From contig DATMEO010000123.1 of the NCBI GenBank assembly GCA_035556515.1, positions 1-22,448 of the forward strand: a DNA stretch of 22,448 bases, written 5' to 3'. Source of the DNA: Gaiellasilicea sp035556515 (GTDB lineage: Bacteria; Actinomycetota; Thermoleophilia; Gaiellales; Gaiellaceae). The notes under the pieces are model-generated. The model searched no databases and had not been told where the DNA came from. It worked only from the letters and a program-made list of their open reading frames with translations. A program made the position numbers and the translations under genes. Shown in pieces: positions 13,235 to 19,749 of the stretch (position 1 is the first letter of the stretch; every line of letters begins with the position of its first letter).

Positions 13235-13820
13235 TGGGCCACGCAGGAGTGTCCGGGCGCAGGTCGTACGCGCCGCCCGGCCGGCACTGCGCGGAGTGGT
13301 ACTCGCCCTCGGGCGCGCGGGAGTCGTCGGCGGCCACGCGCAGCGCGATCGCGCGCGCGTCGGCCGCCGCGACCCCGAGGCTCCGGGCGACCGCCTCCGT
13401 CGTTTGAACGGCGTAGCACTGGGTCCGCGCCTCGTTGACGATCCCGCGCAGGTGCCAGGATTCGTGCGCGAGCGTGACGAGGCCGCTGACAGCGTCGAGC
13501 GTCCTCCCGTCGCAGCCACCCGTCAGGAGGCATCCGAACGAGCCTTGCTTCCCTCGCCAGACCCGTTCGAGGCTCCCGCAGGTCGACGCAGAGAGGCTCG
13601 TCTCGTCCGACGGCCGGCCGTGCTCGTCGAAGTCGACCCAGCCCGCGTTCGGCGTGATCTCGACCAGACGCGTCCAGAAGCCCGGGCAGCTGACGTCGAC
13701 GTCCCGCAGCGCAACGGCGCCCGCGACGAGCGCCAGCCGGTTCTCGTTCTCCTCCCGGCGCGTGTACTGCCAGGCGGAGAAGATGAGCAGCGGGACCAGC
13801 AGCAGGAGCACGACTCGCAT
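13227..13820 (-). CDS. Putative secreted HExxH protein, cysteine-rich
   Basis: A 197-residue protein with an N-terminal hydrophobic segment (residues 2-17, MRVVLLLLVPLLIFSAW) that serves as a signal anchor or signal peptide. The motif LAHESWHLRG (His119, Glu120, His123) is a zinc-protease-like HExxH, with a possible third ligand Glu130 in IVNEARTQCYAVQ. Six cysteines (45, 81, 97, 103, 135, 179) suggest disulfides outside the cell. I know no named family; proteolysis is inferred only from the motif. Start: ATG 13820 gives the signal sequence and has GATAAC 6 bases upstream; the frame extends to 13913 but with an unlikely arginine-rich prefix. It diverges across 46 bp from another HExxH gene, and its end meets the MshEN gene within 3 bases. 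Confidence 0.7.
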   Translation of the reverse strand: MRVVLLLLVPLLIFSAWQYTRREENENRLALVAGAVALRDVDVSCPGFWTRLVEITPNAGWVDFDEHGRPSDETSLSASTCGSLERVWRGKQGSFGCLLTGGCDGRTLDAVSGLVTLAHESWHLRGIVNEARTQCYAVQTTEAVARSLGVAAADARAIALRVAADDSRAPEGEYHSAQCRPGGAYDLRPDTPAWPSS

Positions 13821-13826
13821 CTGACC

Positions 13827-13832
13827 GTTATC
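13827..13832 (-). promoter_or_regulatory. -10-like box for the secreted HExxH gene
   Basis: GATAAC on the minus strand ends 6 bases before ATG 13820 and matches four of six consensus -10 bases. No Shine-Dalgarno site or -35 is visible. Confidence 0.35.
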
Positions 13833-13853
13833 GGCCGCGTCCGGCTCTGTCCG

Positions 13854-13859
13854 TAGATT
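13854..13859 (+). promoter_or_regulatory. -10-like box for the cytosolic HExxH gene
   Basis: TAGATT ends 7 bases before ATG 13867. No ribosome binding site lies between them, which fits a leaderless start and supports the longer form of the protein over the ATG at 13912. Confidence 0.45.
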
Positions 13860-13866
13860 CAGGCGG

Positions 13867-14541
13867 ATGCGCCGACGCCGCAGACAGCCCCGGCGGCACC
13901 CGCCTGCGGTCATGCGGGACGGCGAAGCGCGCCTGCGCCGACCGTCCGACCTGCTGCGGCTGCCACGGCGCAGCCCCCTCTATCCCGAGCTCGCCCGCGC
14001 GCTCGCGGCCGCAGACGCGCTGCACGTCCTCGACTCCGACCTGGCGCCCGTGCCGGTGACGGCAACCTCGACCACGAGCCAGAGCGGGTGCTACCGGCTG
14101 CGTCACGGAGACCCCATCGACCTGCGCGTTTCGCGGCGGCACGGCCGCGTCGCGCTCAGCTTCCTGCACGAGTTGGGGCACTTCGTCGACCACCAGCTCG
14201 GCCACGAGCTCGGCCCCATGTGGGCATCCGGGCAGCACGAGGCGTTCTCGCACTGGCGTGAGGCGGCCTCACGGCTGCCGGCACGGTTGCCGGCGACCGT
14301 CGGCCGCTCCCGGCGCCGCTACTTCAACTCGGCGAAGGAAGTGTGGGCGCGCAGCTACGCGCAGGCGGTGCTCACGCAGAGCGAGGATCCGTGGCTCCAG
14401 GCGCACCTCGCCGGCCTGATCGGGACGGACGACATCTTCGTCTGGCCCGCCGCCGACTTCGAGCCGGTCGCCGACGAGGTCGTACGGACCTTCGAGCGGC
14501 TAGGGCTCCTCCGACGTCACGCGGTCGCCGCCGCCGCCTGA
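13867..14541 (+). CDS. Putative zinc metallopeptidase (HELGH), unknown family
   Basis: A 224-residue protein with no signal peptide and a very basic first 35 residues. The motif LSFLHELGHFVDHQLGHELG supplies His101, Glu102 and His105. A candidate third zinc ligand is Glu158 in NSAKEVWARSYAQ, a glutamate context common in gluzincins. The middle region (about 61-95) is predicted beta. I cannot place it in a named family; the motif pattern loosely recalls phage and toxin-associated metallopeptidases but no such neighbours are seen. Start ATG 13867 has a TAGATT box 7 bases upstream; ATG 13912 is an alternative. Its 3' end overlaps the convergent gene by 42 bases. It is a head-to-head neighbour of a second, secreted HExxH protein, with which it shares no other evident similarity. 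Confidence 0.7.
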   Translation: MRRRRRQPRRHPPAVMRDGEARLRRPSDLLRLPRRSPLYPELARALAAADALHVLDSDLAPVPVTATSTTSQSGCYRLRHGDPIDLRVSRRHGRVALSFLHELGHFVDHQLGHELGPMWASGQHEAFSHWREAASRLPARLPATVGRSRRRYFNSAKEVWARSYAQAVLTQSEDPWLQAHLAGLIGTDDIFVWPAADFEPVADEVVRTFERLGLLRRHAVAAAA

Positions 14542-15012
14542 GCCGAGCTCGAGCCCGACGGCGAGCCCGGCCTCGAAGACCCTCGTCACGGGCGCGCGCA
14601 ACTCCTCCCGCTCGGCCTCCGCGACGCCGATCGATTCGACCAGCGCCTCGGAGTAGACGGTCTCGAGGCGGGCGACGCTCGCGAGGTCGCAGTGGTCTGC
14701 GATCACGGCATGGCGGCCGCGGACCTGCACGAGATCGACCGCCTCGCCGAGCCGCTCCCGGGCGGGCCGAGGCTCGCGGGCGAGGTGCAGGCCGATCAGA
14801 AATCCGGCTGTGAACGCCTCGGCGGCGTACGAGACGACCATTCGCCGCTTCTCGGCCTGCTCTCCGAGCGCCGCCGCCGAGGCATCGAGCGCGAGCCAGC
14901 TCAGGTAGTCCCAGTCGATCCCGAGGCGCTCGGCGAGCGCACGCGGCGACCGTTCGGAGCTGACGAGCGCGACGGCGCGGTCGAAGTCGCCCGCTTCGAA
15001 GCCGTCGCTCAC
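14500..15012 (-). CDS. Conserved-looking hypothetical protein at the tail of the gcv operon
   Basis: A 170-residue, mainly helical protein with no signal peptide and no motif I recognise. It contains two similar alanine/glycine-rich segments, AAEAFTAGFLIGLHLA (about 82-97) and FEAGLAVGLELG (about 146-157), which could be packed helices rather than membrane spans. The GTG start at 15012 lies 10 bases after the preceding 76-residue ORF, so it is the last gene of the gcv transcript. Its 3' end overlaps the convergent metallopeptidase gene by 42 bases, an unusually long overlap. It may relate to glycine metabolism through its position, but that is only association. Confidence 0.6.
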   Translation of the reverse strand: MSDGFEAGDFDRAVALVSSERSPRALAERLGIDWDYLSWLALDASAAALGEQAEKRRMVVSYAAEAFTAGFLIGLHLAREPRPARERLGEAVDLVQVRGRHAVIADHCDLASVARLETVYSEALVESIGVAEAEREELRAPVTRVFEAGLAVGLELGSGGGGDRVTSEEP

Positions 15013-15022
15013 CGCCCTGCGC

Positions 15023-15253
15023 TCATGACCCCGTGGCCTTGTCCCACTGCCGCTGCAGCCAGCCGCGGGCGTCGACGCGCTCCATCACCGCCTTGTCGAA
15101 GCTCGCCCCGCGTTCGACCAGGACGTCCTTCAGGAGCTCCGCCTCGTCGCCGTTGAGGTCGGCGGCGAGCGCCTTGATCGCAGCCGCGAACGCGTCGCCC
15201 GAGTGCAGCTCGGCGAGCTCGTCGACGCGCCGCTCCAGATCGGCGCGGTCCAC
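15023..15253 (-). CDS. Small acidic helical protein (76 residues) behind gcvPB
   Basis: A 76-residue soluble protein, mostly charged helix (DRADLERRVDELAELH, then FAAAIKALAADLNGDEAELL). It contains a tryptophan near the C-terminus (WLQRQWDK). No domain is recognised. The GTG start at 15253 follows the gcvPB stop by only 2 bases, so translation is probably coupled, and the next gene starts 10 bases after its stop. Tight spacing makes it a genuine member of the gcv operon rather than a chance frame. It could be an adaptor or regulator of the glycine system, or an unrelated passenger. Confidence 0.65.
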   Translation of the reverse strand: MDRADLERRVDELAELHSGDAFAAAIKALAADLNGDEAELLKDVLVERGASFDKAVMERVDARGWLQRQWDKATGS

Positions 15254-15255
15254 GG

Positions 15256-16755
15256 TCAGGCCCCCTTCTGGGCCTCGAGCTGCCGGACCTCCCCCGCCTC
15301 CGCCGAGAGATCGGGATGCTCCTCGAAGCCGTACTTGACGACCGCGCGCTTCGCCGCCTTCACCTCGTCCAAGCGGCGCACCGGCCGCGAGGTCGGCGCC
15401 TCCTTCAGCAGCTCCGGTGTCTCCGCCGCCTCGCCTGCGATCGCCAGCATCGCCTCGACGAACGCGTCCAGCCTCTCCTTCGGCTCCGTCTCGGTCGGCT
15501 CGATCATCAACGCCTCGGGGACGACCAGCGGGAAGTAGATAGTCGGCGGGTGGTAGCCGTAGTCCATCAGCCGCTTGGCGACGTCGAGCGCGGTGATCCC
15601 GTGCTCGCGCTTGAGGGTGCGCGCGCTGAGCACGAACTCGTGCATCGCGAGCCGGTCGTACGGCAGGTCGTAGGCGTCGCGCAGCTTTGCGAGCAGGTAG
15701 TTCGCGTTCAGCACGGCCGTCTCCGACATCTCGCGCAGGCCGGGGCCATAGGCGCGGATGTACGCGTACGAGCGGACGAAGACCCCGAATGGCCCCGTGA
15801 AGCCGCGCACCTTCCCGATCGACTTCGGCCGGTCGTGCTCGAGCCGGAACGCGTCGCCGTCCTTGACGACCGCCGGCACTGGCAGGAACGGCTCGAGCTT
15901 CTCGCGGACGACGATCGGGCCGCCGCCGGGGCCGCCGCCGCCGTGCGGCTGCGAGAACGTCTTGTGCAGGTTGATGTGGACGATGTCGAAGCCCATGTCC
16001 CCGGGCCGCGAGATCCCGCAGACGGCGTTCAGATTCGCCCCGTCGTAGTAGAGCAGCGAGCCGGCGTCGTGGAAGATCTTCGCGACCTGCTCGATGTTCT
16101 CGTCGAAGAGGCCGAGCGTGGACGGGTTCGTCAGCATCAGTCCGGCCGTCCGCTCGTTCACCTTCGCGCGCAGGTCGTCGACGTCGAGGTTGCCGCGCGC
16201 GTCGGTGGCGACCTTCTCGAGCTTGTAGCCGGCCATCGTCACGCTCGCCGGGTTCGTGCCGTGAGCCGTGTCCGCAGTGATGATCGTGTCCCGCTGGTCG
16301 CCCTGGCCGATGTCCTCGAAGTAGGCGCGCATCAGCATCAGGCCCGTCAGCTCGCCCTGCGATCCCGCGGCGGGCTGCAGCGAGCACGCGTCGAGCCCCG
16401 CAACCTCCTTCAGGATCTCCTGCAGCCGCCACATCAGCTCGAGCGCACCCTGCGCGCCCGCCTCCTCCTGGTGCGGGTGGAGATCCTTGAAGCCGGGCAG
16501 CATCACGACGCGCTCGTTCACGCGCGGGTTGTGCTTCATCGTGCAGCTTCCGAGCGGATAGAAGCCGGTGTCGATTCCGAAGTTGCGCGTCGAGAGCTCG
16601 GTGAAGTGGCGTACGAGCTCGGGCTCGGCGAGCTCCGGCAAGCGCGGCGGCTCGGACCGGCGCAGGTCTGCCGGCACCTCGGCCCCGGGCAGGTCGTAGC
16701 TCGGCAGCGTCGACGCGCGGCGGCCGGGCTTCGACTTCTCGTAGAGCAATTCCAT
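15256..16755 (-). CDS. gcvPB: Glycine dehydrogenase (decarboxylating) subunit 2
   Basis: The PLP-carrying beta subunit of the split P protein, which decarboxylates glycine and loads the aminomethyl group onto lipoyl-GcvH. It is 499 residues. HINLHKTFSQPHGGGGPG holds the PLP lysine (Lys265). PLGSCTMKHNPR (67-78), ADTAHGTNPASV (161-172) and YYDGANLNAVCG (236-247) are further family landmarks. ATG 16755 overlaps the gcvPA TGA by one base (TGATG), with GAGGT about 9 bases upstream, so the two subunits are made in step. The C-terminus carries an extra tail of roughly 30 residues after the core. The reading frame runs open far upstream, but only antisense or inside gcvPA. Confidence 0.96.
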   Translation of the reverse strand: MELLYEKSKPGRRASTLPSYDLPGAEVPADLRRSEPPRLPELAEPELVRHFTELSTRNFGIDTGFYPLGSCTMKHNPRVNERVVMLPGFKDLHPHQEEAGAQGALELMWRLQEILKEVAGLDACSLQPAAGSQGELTGLMLMRAYFEDIGQGDQRDTIITADTAHGTNPASVTMAGYKLEKVATDARGNLDVDDLRAKVNERTAGLMLTNPSTLGLFDENIEQVAKIFHDAGSLLYYDGANLNAVCGISRPGDMGFDIVHINLHKTFSQPHGGGGPGGGPIVVREKLEPFLPVPAVVKDGDAFRLEHDRPKSIGKVRGFTGPFGVFVRSYAYIRAYGPGLREMSETAVLNANYLLAKLRDAYDLPYDRLAMHEFVLSARTLKREHGITALDVAKRLMDYGYHPPTIYFPLVVPEALMIEPTETEPKERLDAFVEAMLAIAGEAAETPELLKEAPTSRPVRRLDEVKAAKRAVVKYGFEEHPDLSAEAGEVRQLEAQKGA

Positions 16756-18086
16756 CAGGCGCGCACCTCGTGCAGCACCTGCGCGAGCCGGTCGATGTCG
16801 GCCGGACTGCGCTTCTCCGTGACCGCGATCAGGAGCACGTCGTCCATGCCCTCGTAGTCGCGGCCGATCGCGTAGCCCGGGTGGACGCCGTGCCTGCGCG
16901 ACTCGGCGATCACGTCGCGGGCGGGCCGCTTCAGGCGAACCGCGAACTCCTTGAAGGTCGTCCGGTCCGGGAACGCGAGCGGCAGCCCGAGCTGCCCCTT
17001 CGCGTAGGCGCCGAGGCTCATGCACGTCTCGCCGACCTCGCGCAGCCCCTGTGGGCCGAGCCAGGAGAGATGGACGAGCCCGGCGAGCGCGAGCAGCGTC
17101 TGGTTCGTGGTCATGTTCGAGGTCGCCTTCTCGCGGCGGATGTGCTGCTCGCGCGTCTGCAGCGTCAGCACGTAGCCCCGGTCGCCGTTCAAGTCGGTCG
17201 TCTCGCCGATGATCCGGCCGGGCAGCCGTCGCGTGTACTCCGCCTTCGAGGCGAGGAAGCCGTAATGGGGACCCGCGTAGGACTGGTAGTTGCCGGCGCC
17301 CTGCCCCTCCCCGATCGCGAGGTCGGCGCCGTAGTTCCCGGGCGCCTCGAGCACGCCGAGGGAGACGGGGTCGACGTGCGCGATCGCCAGCGCGCCGGCG
17401 TCCTTGGCGGCCGCGGCCAACTCGGGCGCGTTCTCGAGGATCCCGAAGACGTTTGGCTGCTGGAAGATCACCGCGGCAGCGTCCTCGGCCGCCTCGCGCA
17501 CGGCTGCGGGGTCGGTCAGGCCGCCCTCGTGCGGCACCTCGACGACCTCGAGCCCGAACCCGACCGCGTACGTCTTCACGACCTGCCGCACCTGCGGGTT
17601 CAGCGTCTCTGCGAGCACGACCTTGGCGCGTCCGGTCGCGTGCTTCGCGACGAGGCACGCGTCCGCCGCAACCGTCGTCCCGTCGTAGCCGGACGCGTTC
17701 GAGACGTCCATCGCGGTCAGCTCGCAGATCGCCGTCTGGTACTCGAAGATCGCCTGCAGGACGCCCTGGCTCATCTCGGGCTGGTACGGCGTGTAGGCGG
17801 TCAGGAACTCGCCCCGCTGCAGCACGGCGTCGACGATCGCCGGGACGTAGTGGTCGTAGATGCCGGCGCCGAGGAACGAGAGCTCCCTCGTCGTGTCGAC
17901 GTTCTTCGCCGCCAGCTCCTCGAGATGGCGAACGAGCTCCGGCTCGGAGAGCGCCGGCTCGAGGTCGAGCTCGCCCTGGAAGCGAACGCCCGCAGGAATG
18001 TCCCGGAAGAGCTCGTCGACCGACGAGACGCCGATCGCCGCGAGCATCTCCTCGCGATCGACGTCGGTGGTGGAGAGCTGGCTCAC
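16755..18086 (-). CDS. gcvPA: Glycine dehydrogenase (decarboxylating) subunit 1
   Basis: The alpha subunit of the split P protein (443 residues), which forms the heterotetramer with GcvPB and shapes the active site but lacks the PLP lysine. Landmarks are LSFLGAGIYDHYVPAIVD, FLTAYTPYQPEMSQG (an active-site loop), NASGYDGTTVAADAC, QQPNVFGILE and AYAGPHYGFLASK-like SYAGPHYGFLAS. Start: GTG 18086 yields MSQLSTTDVDREEMLAAIGVSSVDELF, the typical N-terminus; the frame extends to 18251 only inside gcvH. The 67-base gap after gcvH holds a small hairpin (18103-18115) and a GGGGA ribosome binding site. It is coupled to gcvPB by a one-base stop/start overlap. Confidence 0.95.
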   Translation of the reverse strand: MSQLSTTDVDREEMLAAIGVSSVDELFRDIPAGVRFQGELDLEPALSEPELVRHLEELAAKNVDTTRELSFLGAGIYDHYVPAIVDAVLQRGEFLTAYTPYQPEMSQGVLQAIFEYQTAICELTAMDVSNASGYDGTTVAADACLVAKHATGRAKVVLAETLNPQVRQVVKTYAVGFGLEVVEVPHEGGLTDPAAVREAAEDAAAVIFQQPNVFGILENAPELAAAAKDAGALAIAHVDPVSLGVLEAPGNYGADLAIGEGQGAGNYQSYAGPHYGFLASKAEYTRRLPGRIIGETTDLNGDRGYVLTLQTREQHIRREKATSNMTTNQTLLALAGLVHLSWLGPQGLREVGETCMSLGAYAKGQLGLPLAFPDRTTFKEFAVRLKRPARDVIAESRRHGVHPGYAIGRDYEGMDDVLLIAVTEKRSPADIDRLAQVLHEVRA

Positions 18087-18102
18087 TGTCCCCGCTCCGG
18101 CA

Positions 18103-18115
18103 CCGGCAAAGCCGG
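18103..18115. other. Small hairpin in the gcvH-gcvPA gap
   Basis: CCGGC pairs with GCCGG around AAA. It is the only structure in the largest gap inside the gcv operon and lies about 16 bases upstream of the gcvPA GTG. It may tune expression of the P subunits relative to T and H, or serve as an mRNA stability element. The stem is short. Confidence 0.3.
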
Positions 18116-18153
18116 CACCTCCGCTCTCTGGATGAGCTCCGTCGAGCCTACGC

Positions 18154-18549
18154 TCATTGGTCAGCCAGCTGCTGCTTGTAGGCGTCGACGTCGAGCAGGG
18201 CGTCGACCTCGGAGGGGTCGGCGAGCCGGATCCGCACGAGCCAGCCCTCACCGTACGGGTCCTCGTTCACGGTCTCGGGCGCGTCGACGACCTTCTGGTT
18301 CACCTCGAGGATCTCGCCCGAGAGCGGGGCGATCACGTCCGACACCGCCTTGACCGACTCGACCTCGCCGTAGGAGGCGTCCTTCGTCGTCGAGCCGCCG
18401 TCGGCGGGCGCCTCGAAGTGCACGAGCTCGCCGAGCGCGTCCTGCGCGAACCACGTCACGCCGAGGATCGCCTCGTCGCCCTCGATCCGCGCCCAGTCGT
18501 GCTCGGCGTGGTACTTGAGCCCCTCCGGATAGTCCTCGGACGCGGCCAC
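18154..18549 (-). CDS. gcvH: Glycine cleavage system H protein
   Basis: The lipoylated carrier that shuttles the aminomethyl intermediate between P, T and L proteins. It is 131 residues, the usual length. The lipoyl attachment site is VESVKAVSD, with Lys67; the surrounding DASYGEVESVKAVSDVIAPLSGE is highly characteristic. The GTG start at 18549 is directly adjacent to the gcvT TAG stop, with GGAG 6 bases upstream inside the gcvT end, so it is coupled to gcvT. Lipoylation enzymes and the L protein are not in this window. Confidence 0.96.
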   Translation of the reverse strand: MAASEDYPEGLKYHAEHDWARIEGDEAILGVTWFAQDALGELVHFEAPADGGSTTKDASYGEVESVKAVSDVIAPLSGEILEVNQKVVDAPETVNEDPYGEGWLVRIRLADPSEVDALLDVDAYKQQLADQ

Positions 18550-19602
18550 CTACGACTCCTCTCGCTTGTAGATCGGTTTCGGGACGACGGTCGCGCGGCG
18601 CTCCTTGCCGCGGACGTCGATCTCGAGGGCGGTGCCCGGGGTCGCGGAGCCCGCCGGGACGTAGCCCATGCCGATCCCCTTGTCGAGCATCGGTGAGTGC
18701 GTCCCGGAGGTGACACGGCCGCCGCCGGCTATCGGCATCCCGGTCCGCGGCACCGCCTTCTCCTCCATCACGAACGCGACGAGCTTCTGCTCGGGCCCGG
18801 CCTCCTTGATCCGCCGCAGCTCGCCGACGCCGCTGAACTCTTTCCCGAGCGCGCACGTCCAGCCGAGCCCAGCGGAAATGGCGTCGGTGTCCTGCGTGAT
18901 GTCGTTGCCGTGCAGCGGGTAGCAGACCTCGAGCCGGAGCGTGTCGCGCGCGCCGAGACCGGCGGGCACAACGCCGCGGGCGGTGATCGCGTCCCAGAGC
19001 CGCTCGGCGTCCTCCGCCGGGCACATCAGCTCGACGCCGAGCTCCCCTGTGTAGCCGGTGCGGTTGACCATCACCTCGACGCCGTCGATCTCCCCCATCG
19101 CGTGCGTGAAAGGCTTTGCCTCGGGCAAGCCCAGCCGCTCCAGCGAGCGCGGTCCCTGCACCGCGAGCAGCGCGTACTCGTCGGAGGCGTCGCGGATCTC
19201 GGAGCCGCGGATCTCGCGCTCCTTCATCCACGCGTACGCCGCTTCGCGGTTGCCCGCGTTGACGACGACGAGGTAGTGGTGCGCGTCGATCCGGTAGGCG
19301 ATCAGGTCGTCGACGATGCCGCCGCGCTCGTTCGTCAGCAGCGTGTACTGCGCCTCGCCGTCGCCGATCTTGTCGAGATCGTTCGAGAGCAGCGACTGGA
19401 GCAGCTCGTGCGCGCTCGGGCCCTCGACGTGGAACTGGCCCATGTGCGAGACGTCGAAGACGCCCGCGTCGTTGCGGACGGCCCGGTGCTCGGGAATGAC
19501 GCCCTCGTACTGAACCGGCATCTCCCAGCCGGCGAAGGGAACCATCCGCGCCCCGGCTGCGACGTGGCGGGCGTGGAGCGGCGTGCGGAGGAGCGTCTGC
19601 AC
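18550..19602 (-). CDS. gcvT: Glycine cleavage system T protein (aminomethyltransferase)
   Basis: GcvT releases ammonia from aminomethyl-GcvH and passes the methylene group to tetrahydrofolate. From GTG 19602 it is 350 residues. Landmarks are LHARHVAAGARMVPFAGWEMPVQY-type start, VFDVSHMGQ (48-56), GGIVDDL with the catalytic Asp near 99, YTGELGVE and DTLRLEVCYPLHGNDI. I reject the longer start at 19632: it lies at the edge of the ftsZ terminator hairpin, whereas TACAGT ends 7 bases before GTG 19602, and the family begins with LLRTPLH-like residues. It heads the operon gcvT-gcvH-gcvPA-gcvPB and two small genes. No glycine riboswitch is seen upstream. Confidence 0.93.
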   Translation of the reverse strand: MQTLLRTPLHARHVAAGARMVPFAGWEMPVQYEGVIPEHRAVRNDAGVFDVSHMGQFHVEGPSAHELLQSLLSNDLDKIGDGEAQYTLLTNERGGIVDDLIAYRIDAHHYLVVVNAGNREAAYAWMKEREIRGSEIRDASDEYALLAVQGPRSLERLGLPEAKPFTHAMGEIDGVEVMVNRTGYTGELGVELMCPAEDAERLWDAITARGVVPAGLGARDTLRLEVCYPLHGNDITQDTDAISAGLGWTCALGKEFSGVGELRRIKEAGPEQKLVAFVMEEKAVPRTGMPIAGGGRVTSGTHSPMLDKGIGMGYVPAGSATPGTALEIDVRGKERRATVVPKPIYKREES

Positions 19603-19609
19603 GCCGCGG

Positions 19610-19615
19610 ACTGTA
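19610..19615 (-). promoter_or_regulatory. -10-like box for the gcv operon
   Basis: TACAGT on the minus strand ends 7 bases before GTG 19602 and lies 17 bases beyond the base of the ftsZ terminator hairpin. The gcv mRNA is therefore likely leaderless and independent of ftsZ. The -35 position falls inside the hairpin and does not match consensus. Confidence 0.5.
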
Positions 19616-19632
19616 ACGACTCCGGAAAGCAC

Positions 19633-19656
19633 GAGGCCCCGGCGAACCGGGGCCTC
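19633..19656 (-). terminator. Strong UUCG-tetraloop hairpin after ftsZ
   Basis: On the minus strand GAGGCCCCGG pairs with CCGGGGCCTC around TTCG: a perfect 10-bp GC stem capped by a stable tetraloop. It lies about 95 bases after the ftsZ stop and is followed by a weak T-containing tail (GTGCTTTCC). It is the best terminator in the window and separates division genes from the gcv operon. Two weaker stems precede it: GGTCT-AGG-AGACC, and CCGAC pairing with GTCGG. Confidence 0.65.
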
Positions 19657-19749
19657 GAACCGGGTCTCCTAGACCGACCGGGCAGTCGGCCAAGAGGGCA
19701 TGCGGGCAGGATTCCACGCCGGCCGAAACTGAAACCTCGCCGGGCCGGA

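Noticed and set aside
19603..19632. Longer gcvT start at GTG 19632
   Set aside because: It would place the start at the foot of the ftsZ terminator, adds ten residues with no family match, and ignores the TACAGT box before GTG 19602.
19657..19740. tRNA-like look of the ftsZ-gcvT gap (GGTTCGAGGCC on the minus strand; a GGCCGA...TCGGTC arm whose loop contains GCC)
   Set aside because: The T-arm does not pair, the anticodon-like loop has the wrong size, and no D-arm or acceptor stem can be assembled. At most a decayed relic; more likely part of the terminator region.
19603..19749. Glycine riboswitch upstream of gcvT
   Set aside because: The aptamer hallmarks (GGAGAG near the 5' side and CACCGAAGGGGNAA) are absent on the minus strand, and the gcvT transcript seems to start at its GTG.
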